From NCBI RefSeq assembly GCF_900129175.1, contig NZ_FQUI01000018.1, forward strand, positions 1-38,300: DNA of 38,300 bases, written 5' to 3'. The stretch comes from Marinitoga hydrogenitolerans DSM 16785. Its GTDB lineage: Bacteria > Thermotogota > Thermotogae > Petrotogales > Petrotogaceae. The notes beneath the pieces were generated by a model. It was not told the origin of the DNA, ran no database searches, and saw nothing but the letters and a program-made list of their open reading frames with translations. Positions 15,986 through 23,285 of this stretch are shown piece after piece. Position 1 is the first letter of the stretch, and every line of letters starts with the position of its first letter. The position numbers and the translations under genes are program-made.

Positions 15986-16617
15986 TTATTGAAGATAATA
16001 TAAATATTAGAAATATTTTAAAAAAATATTTGAAAGAATTAGGACATGAAATTGTTGGAGAATTTGATGATATATTCGGTATTATCAACAAATGTCAAAA
16101 ACTAAACCCAGAAGTTATAACCCTAGATTTATACTTAAAAAATACCGATGGAATAAACGCTATAAAACTTTTAAAAGAACAATTCCCTAATTTAAAAATA
16201 ATTGTTATAAGCGTTTCTAATAAAAAACCAGAAATATTTAGAGCATTAAATTATGGAGCTGACTATTTTATAATTAAACCAGTAGATAAAGAAAAATTAA
16301 AGAAAGCATTCGAGAAAATTCAAATATCTCAAAATAAAATTTCTAAAATTAGGAAATTGTATAAAAGAGAAGAAGAAAATATTTTAGATGTAAAAAATTT
16401 TAATAGTACTCTAACAATTTATATAAAAAAACCATTAAATGGTAAAACCATAGAAAAAATTAATAAAGTTGTAGATGGATTATTAATAATTAAACCTTTA
16501 AAAATTGTATTTAGCTATTTTGATAAAAATGAAAGTGTAGGAAAAATAGAGAAATCATTAAATGATATTATAATAAAAATTAGAAATCATGGTGGAATTG
16601 CAGAAATTGAAAAATAA
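15970..16617 (+). CDS. Response regulator with an uncharacterised C-terminal domain
   Basis: The receiver domain (residues 1-120) is complete: acidic pair E8/D9, phospho-acceptor D53 in TLDLYL, a Ser in IVISVS, and K103 in IIKP. Residues about 130-215 form a separate domain with an alpha/beta pattern (STLTIYIKKP, LKIVFSYFD, IRNHGGIAEIEK) that I do not recognise. Its layout could be STAS-like, which would fit the SiaC neighbourhood, but this is a guess. No DNA-binding motif is visible, so output is probably by protein contact. The gene overlaps the CheA-like kinase and has its own GGAGGTATCT. Confidence 0.78.
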   Translation: MSKILIIEDNINIRNILKKYLKELGHEIVGEFDDIFGIINKCQKLNPEVITLDLYLKNTDGINAIKLLKEQFPNLKIIVISVSNKKPEIFRALNYGADYFIIKPVDKEKLKKAFEKIQISQNKISKIRKLYKREEENILDVKNFNSTLTIYIKKPLNGKTIEKINKVVDGLLIIKPLKIVFSYFDKNESVGKIEKSLNDIIIKIRNHGGIAEIEK

Positions 16618-16633
16618 TTGAAGGGAGTACAAA

Positions 16634-17056
16634 ATGAGTGAATTTAATAATTTAGGTAAGTTATTCGAAAGTAAGATTAAAGATTTAAGAGAGGTGCCTG
16701 TAGACACCTTTGCATATATTGGAGATGCTGTAATTAATTTATATTTTATAAATTATATTATAGATACTGGTAGAAAAAAAGCAGGTAAGTTACATAATGA
16801 AAGTAAAAATTATGTTAGTGCAAAGGCACAAGCTAAAATAGTTGATAATATTTTAAATTCTTTCAATGAAGAAGAGAAAAATATATATAAAAGAGGACTT
16901 AATTCAAAAGGCGCTAAAAAGCGTGGAAATGATTTAGAATATAGAAAAGCAACTGCATTTGAAACTGTTATTGGATATCTATTTTTAAAAAAAGATTATT
17001 CAAGATTAAATGAAATTTTAGAAAGTTCTAAAAACGTATTAGGGGAGAGAAAATAA
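16634..17056 (+). CDS. mrnC: Mini-ribonuclease III
   Basis: A 140-residue RNase III-type nuclease without a double-stranded-RNA-binding domain. Signatures are FAYIGDAVINLY (catalytic Asp), GLNSKGAKKRGNDLEYRKAT and AFETVIGYLF (catalytic Glu). In Bacillus this enzyme matures the ends of 23S rRNA, and here it is followed at once by rlmB, a 23S rRNA methyltransferase. The ATG follows AAGGGAG; the gene begins 16 bp after the response regulator stop with no terminator between, so it may be read from the Sia-type operon. Confidence 0.93.
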   Translation: MSEFNNLGKLFESKIKDLREVPVDTFAYIGDAVINLYFINYIIDTGRKKAGKLHNESKNYVSAKAQAKIVDNILNSFNEEEKNIYKRGLNSKGAKKRGNDLEYRKATAFETVIGYLFLKKDYSRLNEILESSKNVLGERK

Positions 17057-17778
17057 TGTATGTATATGGCAGAAATGTATTAAAAGAAATTATAAATGCA
17101 CATTATCCTGTAAAAAACATTTATTTTACCGATAGTAAAAAAACAGATAAAACATTTAAAGAATTAATTGAATTGACCAAAAAACATAAATATTCTTTCT
17201 CTTTTGCACCTGATAATGTTCTACAAAAAATGGTTAATGTTTCAAAACATCAAGGTGTTGTAATAGATATTGGAAAAGAATTTAAATATGTTGATGAAAC
17301 TATTCTGAATAATTTAAGAGAAAACGCTACAATTGTAATCCTGGATCAAATTCAGGATCCTCATAATTTCGGAGCCATTATTAGATCTTCTCTCGCTGCT
17401 GATGCTAATTTAATAGTTATTCCTAAGGATAACTCCGTCGAAGTAACCTCAACTGTTATTAAAGTTTCAGTAGGGTTGGCTTTTAGAATTCCTATTTTAA
17501 AAGTAACTAATATTTCAAGATTTATTGAGACTATTAAAAAACACGGGTTTTGGGTATATGGTGCTGACATGAGTCATAATATATACTATGAAACAAATTT
17601 AACTGGAAACGTTGCTATTGTTATGGGAAATGAAGGAAGCGGTATTAGAGAAAAAGTTAAATCAAAATGTGATGCTTTAATTTCTATTCCAATGGCAAAT
17701 AATGTCGAATCTTTAAATGTTGCCGTAAGTGCGGGAATATTATTATTTGAAATTTTCAAACAAAAAAGTGGTAGGTGA
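17056..17778 (+). CDS. rlmB: 23S rRNA (guanosine-2'-O)-methyltransferase RlmB (TrmH family)
   Basis: A 240-residue SPOUT methyltransferase with an N-terminal substrate-binding domain (MYVYGRNVLKEII) and the three family motifs: DPHNFGAIIRSS, IVMGNEGSGI, and SIPMANNVESLNVAVSAGI. These build the trefoil-knot SAM site and catalytic Asn/Arg. The family 2'-O-methylates a guanosine in 23S rRNA; the close relative TrmH acts on tRNA, but the N-terminal domain favours RlmB. Its ATG shares a base with the mrnC stop (TAATG), and mutL starts 4 bp after its own stop. Confidence 0.93.
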   Translation: MYVYGRNVLKEIINAHYPVKNIYFTDSKKTDKTFKELIELTKKHKYSFSFAPDNVLQKMVNVSKHQGVVIDIGKEFKYVDETILNNLRENATIVILDQIQDPHNFGAIIRSSLAADANLIVIPKDNSVEVTSTVIKVSVGLAFRIPILKVTNISRFIETIKKHGFWVYGADMSHNIYYETNLTGNVAIVMGNEGSGIREKVKSKCDALISIPMANNVESLNVAVSAGILLFEIFKQKSGR

Positions 17779-17782
17779 TTTA

Positions 17783-19642
17783 ATGGCTATTGTTAAATTA
17801 CCCGAATCGGTAATAATGAAAATCGCCGCTGGTGAAGTAGTTACCGGAACTTTTGCTGTTGTAAAAGAACTATTTGAAAACGCCATTGATGCCCATGCTG
17901 ACAAAATTACTGTTGAAATAAAAGATGGTGGAAAAACATATATTAGAATTACAGATAATGGTGTAGGAATGTCTGAAGAGGAAATATTACTGGCTGTTCA
18001 ACCACATACCACAAGTAAAATAAAAGACGTTAATGATTTATACAATATTCATACATACGGATTTAGAGGCGAAGCTCTAGCAGCTATTTCAAGAGTTTCA
18101 AGAATGAAAATAACCTCTAAAAGAAAAGATGATGATGTTGCAACAAGCATCGAATTTGTTGGTTCTAAACCTATCAGCACAAAAAAAACAGCTGCACAAA
18201 ATGGAACTACTATAGAAGTAAAAGATTTATTCTTTAACATTCCCGCAAGAAGAAAATTTTTAAAATCCGCAGCCATCGAAGGCCGCATGATAACTGAAAT
18301 TATAGAAAAATTTATTTTAGCAACTAATGTTGGTATAGATTATATTAAAGATGGTAAACTTATATATTCCATCTCTAAAAATATACCTTTAATAGAAAAA
18401 ATAAATACTATTTTTCCAGAAACAAAAAAAGATGATTTTTTTGAACTCAATATAGAAGAATCCTGGTTTAAAATAAAAGGCTTTATTTCTCACCCCAGAG
18501 TAACCAGAAACAACAGAACAGCTCAAATATTTTTTATAAATAACAGATATATCAGATCTGGTGATTTATTTGCAGTTTTTGAATCTGGTTATGGCGAAAT
18601 GTTAGAATCAAGAAGGCATCCATATGGTATTGTTTTTTTTGAAATAGATCCAAAAGAAGTTGATATTAATGTCCATCCACAAAAATTAGAGGTAAAAATA
18701 TCAGAATCGAGAATCATATATAATAAATTTAAAAGATTAATAAGGGAAACCCTTATTAACAAAACTACTTTCAGAATGTCTATTAATGTGGAAGATGCTA
18801 GTGATGACACTTATACTACTAAAAAAGTTATACAAAAAACTTATGAAAATAGCATTCCAACTGTCTCTGAACTTGAGGAAAAATATGAAACTTTTTTAAT
18901 TAATAAAGAAAGAAAAAGTGAAAGAATAGAAAAAAAGCCTTTACCTATTATGCAAAAAAAACTTCATCAAAAACAGGAAGAAAAGAAAATCATACAAGAT
19001 ATAAACCAAAATATAAATTATTTAAAATCACAACATGTAAACCCTGAAAATACTATAGAAAAAAAATCTATTGATTTTAGCTATTATAAAATAGTTGGTT
19101 TAGTTGCTGATAGGTATATAATTCTTGAATTAAAAGACTCTATACATTTTATTGATTTTCATGCTGCTCATGAAAGAGTAATTTATGAAGATTTAAAGAA
19201 AATATTTTTTGAAAAAGGAAATATTACTACACAAATGATAATGTTACCTATAAAATTAAATCTAGACGAAACGAGAAAAGAAATACTAGAAAACAATATT
19301 GAAAAAATTAGAAAATTAGGTTTTGAAATTACGGAAGAAAATAATGAGTTTTACATTATAGGATTTCCATCTAATATAAAAATAAATGATCCACAAACCA
19401 CCATTATTGAAATTTTGGATGAACTTAGGTTGGAAGGGATAGAATCGCCAGAAAAGATTTTTGATCATGCTATTGCAACTATGGCATGTAGAGCTGCTGT
19501 AAAAACTGGTGATGATCCTGTTGGATTAGATATATTAATTTCTAAAATTATTGAATATAATATTTTAACTTGCCCACATGGAAGACCTATTTCAATGGAA
19601 TTACAGTTAAAAAAATTAGATGAGTTTTTTGAAAGAAGTTGA
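17783..19642 (+). CDS. mutL: DNA mismatch repair protein MutL
   Basis: A 619-residue MutL. The N-terminal GHKL ATPase has KELFENAIDAHA, DNGVGM, GFRGEAL and PHTTSKI, and the DIxVHPxKxE motif is present as DINVHPQKLE. The C-terminal dimerisation domain carries DFHAAHERVIYE, which fits DxHA(x)2E(x)4E, the metal-binding endonuclease motif, together with ACRAAVK and CPHGRP. This MutL should therefore nick DNA itself, as in bacteria without MutH. The open frame extends to 17729 inside rlmB, but the ATG at 17783 follows GTAGGTGATTTA and gives the standard AIVKLPESVIMKIAAGEVV start. It is the last gene of the run beginning at siaA. Confidence 0.95.
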   Translation: MAIVKLPESVIMKIAAGEVVTGTFAVVKELFENAIDAHADKITVEIKDGGKTYIRITDNGVGMSEEEILLAVQPHTTSKIKDVNDLYNIHTYGFRGEALAAISRVSRMKITSKRKDDDVATSIEFVGSKPISTKKTAAQNGTTIEVKDLFFNIPARRKFLKSAAIEGRMITEIIEKFILATNVGIDYIKDGKLIYSISKNIPLIEKINTIFPETKKDDFFELNIEESWFKIKGFISHPRVTRNNRTAQIFFINNRYIRSGDLFAVFESGYGEMLESRRHPYGIVFFEIDPKEVDINVHPQKLEVKISESRIIYNKFKRLIRETLINKTTFRMSINVEDASDDTYTTKKVIQKTYENSIPTVSELEEKYETFLINKERKSERIEKKPLPIMQKKLHQKQEEKKIIQDINQNINYLKSQHVNPENTIEKKSIDFSYYKIVGLVADRYIILELKDSIHFIDFHAAHERVIYEDLKKIFFEKGNITTQMIMLPIKLNLDETRKEILENNIEKIRKLGFEITEENNEFYIIGFPSNIKINDPQTTIIEILDELRLEGIESPEKIFDHAIATMACRAAVKTGDDPVGLDILISKIIEYNILTCPHGRPISMELQLKKLDEFFERS

Positions 19643-19659
19643 GTTTTTATTTTAAATAC

Positions 19660-19688
19660 TTGACATTAAAATTTTTTTATAGTATAAT
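19660..19688 (+). promoter_or_regulatory. Consensus sigma-70 promoter of the asparagine synthetase leader
   Basis: Perfect TTGACA (19660-19665), a 17-nt spacer and perfect TATAAT (19683-19688). The leader peptide start lies 30 nt after the -10, so the leader RNA should begin near 19695. Confidence 0.9.
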
Positions 19689-19717
19689 AGAAAAAAATTC
19701 AACAGGTGGTGTTACTT

Positions 19718-19795
19718 ATGATTATAACAATATCAATAAAATTAAATAATTTAAATAATAATAATATCAACCAGCGTTGGTGCAACGCGAGGTAA
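19718..19795 (+). CDS. Asn-rich leader peptide of an attenuator
   Basis: A 25-residue frame with an ATG after AGGTGGTG. Eight of the 25 residues are Asn, and residues 10-18 read NNLNNNNIN, seven Asn in nine codons (six AAT and one AAC). The stop TAA (19793-19795) lies within a hairpin loop just upstream of mutually exclusive RNA structures. Downstream is the asparagine synthetase gene. This matches the design of trp, his and leu leader peptides, in which the peptide is a sensor of charged tRNA and not a product. The genome is AT-rich, which favours AAT codons, but the clustering, the signals around it and the downstream gene go well beyond composition. Confidence 0.85.
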   Translation: MIITISIKLNNLNNNNINQRWCNAR

Positions 19796-19823
19796 CTCGT
19801 CGTTTATAATCCACCGGCGCTGG
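19771..19823 (+). promoter_or_regulatory. Antiterminator and competing leader hairpins (Asn attenuator)
   Basis: Strand 19771-19782 (CCAGCGTTGGTG) can pair with 19812-19823 (CACCGGCGCTGG) over 12 positions, two of them G-U. That pairing would destroy the terminator at 19814-19851. The same strand is masked when GCGTTG (19774-19779) pairs with CAACGC (19783-19788). A third hairpin, CGAG-GTAA-CTCG (19788-19799) with a GNRA loop, contains the leader stop codon and extends with AACG/CGTT at 19784-19787 and 19801-19804. A ribosome held at the Asn codons would leave the antiterminator strand free. A ribosome reaching the stop codon would cover part of it and allow termination. Confidence 0.78.
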
Positions 19824-19851
19824 ATGTTTTCATACCAGCGCCGGTTTTTTT
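19814..19851 (+). terminator. Attenuator terminator upstream of the asparagine synthetase gene
   Basis: A perfect GC-rich 10-bp stem CCGGCGCTGG / CCAGCGCCGG (19814-19823, 19835-19844), with ATG/CAT pairing inside the loop, is followed by seven T (19845-19851). It lies 70 nt before the asparagine synthetase start codon, between promoter and gene. Confidence 0.92.
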
Positions 19852-19920
19852 ATTAAAAAAATTTGGAGAGGGAGAGATTCTATATAATTTTATAAATTAC
19901 ATTTGAAGGGAGAGGGTATT

Positions 19921-20889
19921 ATGACAAAAAAAAGTGTAGAAAGCATGGTAAGAAAGGTTGATACTGTGGAATTAGTTAAGGAATATTTAGAAAATCCTGT
20001 TTTTAAAGATGCAACTTTAGTACAGAGTGAAATTTTAAAAAGCATTAGACATGTCCTGGATGAAAAAGAGTTTGTGGAATTATTACCAGTTACAGTTTCT
20101 CCAATAACGGATCCATTAAACCATCCTCACTTTGAAGCAGAATTTGAATACTATGGTCAAAAATATTCAGTTACAAAATCTATGATACTACACAAACAGG
20201 TAGCAGTTTTAGTTCATAAGAAAATATATATTGTATCCCCAAATGTTCGTCTTGAAACAGAAGATAAAATGGACTCTGGAAGACATTTGTTTGACTTTGT
20301 TCAAATAGATATGGAAATGTTAGAAGCAAGCAGAGAAGATGTTTTTGACATAATGGAAGATGCTATTATACACACAATCAAAACTATAAAGAAAAAATAT
20401 CCTGATATTATTAGAAAATATCATCCGTCATTAAAAACACCTTCCAAACCGTTTAAACGTTATACTGTTAAAGAATTAAAAGAGAAATATGGAGAAAGAG
20501 ATTATGAAAAAATTGCTTCTTTAAATGCTGATGAACCGTTTTGGATGATTGATATTCCATTAATGGATAGAGAATTTTATGACAAACAAGATCCAAAAAG
20601 ACCAGATGTTTTATTAGACTTTGATCTCATATACCCTGAAGGTTTTGAAGAAGCTATCTCCGGGGGAGAAAGAGAACATGAATATGAACAAATATTAAAA
20701 AGAATGAAATTGAAAAATACTCCACCCGAACAATTTGAAGATTATTTAGCTGTTGCTAAAGCCGGAATATTAAGGCATTCTGCCGGATGCGGTATAGGAA
20801 TAGAAAGATTCACACGATGGGTTCTTGCATTAGATCATGTAGAAAAAACTCGTTTATTTGCTAAAACACCTGGAAAACACTCAATATAA
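19921..20889 (+). CDS. asnA: Archaeal-type asparagine synthetase A (AspRS/AsnRS-related)
   Basis: A 322-residue protein with the class II aminoacyl-tRNA synthetase catalytic core and no anticodon-binding domain. Motif 2 reads NVRLETEDKMDSGRHLFDFVQIDMEM (R110, E112, R121, H122) and motif 3 GCGIGIERFTRW (about 289-300). Proteins of this kind from archaea such as Pyrococcus make asparagine from aspartate, ammonia and ATP through an aspartyl-adenylate. The Asn-codon leader peptide and attenuator directly upstream support asparagine synthesis over a tRNA-charging role. It differs in sequence from Escherichia coli AsnA although both derive from the same synthetase fold. The ATG at 19921 follows GAAGGGAGAGGG; the frame opens at 19903 without support. 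A strong terminator follows, so it is transcribed alone. Confidence 0.88.
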   Translation: MTKKSVESMVRKVDTVELVKEYLENPVFKDATLVQSEILKSIRHVLDEKEFVELLPVTVSPITDPLNHPHFEAEFEYYGQKYSVTKSMILHKQVAVLVHKKIYIVSPNVRLETEDKMDSGRHLFDFVQIDMEMLEASREDVFDIMEDAIIHTIKTIKKKYPDIIRKYHPSLKTPSKPFKRYTVKELKEKYGERDYEKIASLNADEPFWMIDIPLMDREFYDKQDPKRPDVLLDFDLIYPEGFEEAISGGEREHEYEQILKRMKLKNTPPEQFEDYLAVAKAGILRHSAGCGIGIERFTRWVLALDHVEKTRLFAKTPGKHSI

Positions 20890-20917
20890 TAAAAGGGGCA
20901 TTAGCCCCTTTTATTAT
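20886..20917 (+). terminator. Terminator of the asparagine synthetase gene
   Basis: A 14-bp perfect stem (20886-20899 with 20904-20917, core AAAAGGGGC / GCCCCTTTT) with loop ATTA. It is symmetric, so it may also work for minus-strand transcripts arriving from the chemoreceptor gene. Confidence 0.85.
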
Positions 20918-21009
20918 ATTGATATTATTATTTATTTTATGTCTTCGCAATTTTGCTTTTTATCTACTCACTATAATAAAAGTGCTTGTAAATGTACCTT
21001 TATTATATG

Positions 21010-23097
21010 TTATATCTTGAATTTTTTTATTAATTGCATTAATGATTGAGATAATTTATTCCCCTCTTCTGCTGAATTATTAACTTCCCGAGAACTCTGA
21101 TTTTGCTGCTCTATAGCTCTTACCATATGTTTTACCTGATCAGATATTTCTTCTATAGTTTTTGAAATTCTATCCATTGCAGCGGCCATTTCTTCTGTAG
21201 ATGCACTTTGTTCCTCTGCTGCCGAAGACAATTCATGTACTTTCATATTCATCTCTTCTACTTTCTCACGAATTAAATTAAATTGAGAAACTATATTGTC
21301 AGATTCATTATCTATATCTTTTATAATTTTAACTACTTTATTTGTAGCTTTATTTGCACTCAATGCCCCATCTTTTACGGAAATTAAGATTTTTGCTATC
21401 TCTTCAGTGGATGATTTGCTTTGCTCTGCAAGTTTTCTTATTTCATCTGCAACAACTGCAAATCCTTTCCCAGCTTCACCAGCCCTTGCTGCCTCGATTG
21501 CTGCATTTAACGCTAATAAATTTGTTTGCTCTGTAATTTTGTTTATAGTCTCTACAATATCACCAATATTTTGAACTTTTTCTGATAAATCATTAACTTT
21601 CTCTTGTGTATCTTTTGATTCTTCAACTGCTGTTTCAACTATTTCTGCTATTTTATTAACTGATTTTTCTCCCTTTAAAGCTGCTTCTGATGTTTCATTA
21701 GCTTTGTAAGATAATTCCTCCGCATTTGTCGAAATCAATTGTGCCGAACTCGCAATTTCTTCTACACCTGAAGAAACCTCTTCTACGGATGCTGACGCAT
21801 CTTCAGTATTTGATTCTATAATTTTAGATTGGGATGTTAAATCTTCTGAAATTGCATTTTGTTCTTCTGAAATTGATGCAAGCGAATCCGAGGATAATGA
21901 TAATTTATTTGATGCTTCATATATTGATTTCATCGAATCACGCAAATCTCTTGCCATTACATCTAATGTTTTAGCCATTTGAGCTATTTCATCTTTACCT
22001 TTAAGTTTAAAATCAATTGTTAAATCACCTTTACCAAATTTCTGAATTTTTCCTCTTAACAAATTAATTGATTTTATAATATTTTTTATAATAATATATG
22101 CAAAAATAATCGCTAAAATTACACCAATTATTATCGATGAAATAACTATAGTTATTGCCTTTTGTGCATTCGATGTTGTTTCTTCTGCTTTCTTTGCTGC
22201 TTGAATTTTATTATAATCAACTATTTTTTTCAATACTTCAGATGCACTTTCAAAAAGAGGTAAGTTAATATTTAAACTCTGGTCTGCCATTTGTTCTTTT
22301 AATTGCAAGGCTTCATCTGCTATTTGATTAATAGTTTCAAATGTGTCAAAAATATTTTCCAGATACGGTATAAGTGAATTATTATAAACCCTTTGCATTA
22401 ACTCTATTTGCTTTTCATTCTTTTTCTTTATTACCGTATTTATTGTTTTAGCTGTTTTTAAAAATCCTTCGTTATATTTTTTCATTTCTTCAAACATATC
22501 AGCTAAATAGTCATTTTCTGTTTGATAACTATCTAACCATTTTCCAAAAGCACTTTTTCTTGGATTTAGTTCTTCATTAAATGGCTCTTTTTCTACTATT
22601 GCTTTTTCAATAATCCATGCCAATCTGTATAATTCACTTTCATAGGTTTTTACAGCAAGTTTTAATGATTTAGGATCAAGTATTTTTGTTTCATCCAATT
22701 TCTTTGATAGTTCTATAAAACTTTCATGAGCACTTTTCCATGCGTTTAATCTATTTTTATATTCTTTCCAATATTTCATCTCTTCCTCATTCAAATTAAA
22801 TGTTTCATATTCTTTAATCAATTTATTAATTGAATCCCATGTTTCTTGCATACCCTGATATTCATTATCTCTAAGTTGTTGATCTGTTAAATCGAGTAAT
22901 GCCATTTCAGTTTTTTCAATAAGCGTTTGTAATTGATGAATTGATAATATTTTTTGAACTTTTGGTAGGGTTTCATTTGCAATATTTGAAACACTATTTT
23001 TTAATTCATTTGTTGATAATAGCCCTAAAACTCCTATCATGACAGCTATCAACAATACTACAGAAAATCCTAATATGATTTTAGCTTTTAAACTCAT
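21010..23097 (-). CDS. Methyl-accepting chemotaxis protein
   Basis: A 695-residue chemoreceptor with TM1 near residues 5-28, a helical sensor region to about 310, TM2 near 313-337, HAMP 338-390, and a long signalling coiled coil. The hairpin tip is canonical: [24 protein letters not shown] / [14 protein letters not shown]. Within the sensor region, [11 protein letters not shown] (157-167) and [11 protein letters not shown] (181-191) resemble the two halves of chemoreceptor zinc-binding (CZB) domains (HxxW and CxxGKW), but the His and Cys ligands are replaced. The ligand is unknown. The ATG at 23097 follows GGAGGTGAAAAA; the frame opens at 23133 without support. Monocistronic, with its own promoter. 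Confidence 0.93.
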   Translation of the reverse strand: MSLKAKIILGFSVVLLIAVMIGVLGLLSTNELKNSVSNIANETLPKVQKILSIHQLQTLIEKTEMALLDLTDQQLRDNEYQGMQETWDSINKLIKEYETFNLNEEEMKYWKEYKNRLNAWKSAHESFIELSKKLDETKILDPKSLKLAVKTYESELYRLAWIIEKAIVEKEPFNEELNPRKSAFGKWLDSYQTENDYLADMFEEMKKYNEGFLKTAKTINTVIKKKNEKQIELMQRVYNNSLIPYLENIFDTFETINQIADEALQLKEQMADQSLNINLPLFESASEVLKKIVDYNKIQAAKKAEETTSNAQKAITIVISSIIIGVILAIIFAYIIIKNIIKSINLLRGKIQKFGKGDLTIDFKLKGKDEIAQMAKTLDVMARDLRDSMKSIYEASNKLSLSSDSLASISEEQNAISEDLTSQSKIIESNTEDASASVEEVSSGVEEIASSAQLISTNAEELSYKANETSEAALKGEKSVNKIAEIVETAVEESKDTQEKVNDLSEKVQNIGDIVETINKITEQTNLLALNAAIEAARAGEAGKGFAVVADEIRKLAEQSKSSTEEIAKILISVKDGALSANKATNKVVKIIKDIDNESDNIVSQFNLIREKVEEMNMKVHELSSAAEEQSASTEEMAAAMDRISKTIEEISDQVKHMVRAIEQQNQSSREVNNSAEEGNKLSQSLMQLIKKFKI

Positions 23098-23124
23098 TTT
23101 TTCACCTCCAGATACTATATTAAT

Positions 23125-23153
23125 ATTATACACTATAATAACTAATTTTTAAA
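23125..23153 (-). promoter_or_regulatory. Probable promoter of the chemoreceptor gene
   Basis: A minus-strand -10 TATAAT (23125-23130) with a 4/6 -35 TTTAAA (23148-23153) at 17-nt spacing. It lies about 28 nt from the start codon. Confidence 0.5.
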
Positions 23154-23231
23154 GCCTCATTTTTTAATATTACTTAAACACAAATTTTGTTGATATTAAT
23201 TATGACAATAATTCATATATTTTTTTAGGAA

Positions 23232-23251
23232 ATTCTTTTTTTTCAAAGAAT
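23232..23251 (+). repeat. Inverted repeat upstream of the lipoprotein-flagellin pair
   Basis: ATTCTTT and AAAGAAT form 7-bp arms around six nt (TTTTTC), 35 nt before the lipoprotein start. It could be an operator or an RNA hairpin, but in DNA this AT-rich a chance origin is possible. I see no clear promoter in 23154-23285. Confidence 0.3.
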
Positions 23252-23285
23252 GATAAATTGAAAGATTATTCCATGGAGGGATATT

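Noticed and set aside
19695-19920. T-box or other riboswitch in the asparagine synthetase leader
   Set aside because: The leader is too short and lacks the T-box sequence and specifier stem; the Asn-rich frame and alternative hairpins explain the region.
20975-21008. Terminator for the chemoreceptor gene
   Set aside because: The outer arms ATAATAAA / TTTATTAT pair but the long middle does not, and there is no U run in the right place; at these AT levels it is likely chance. The symmetric terminator at 20886-20917 could serve.
23221-23285. Sigma-28 flagellar promoter before the lipoprotein-flagellin pair
   Set aside because: GATAAA resembles the end of a sigma-28 -10 but no TAAA-like -35 stands at the right distance.
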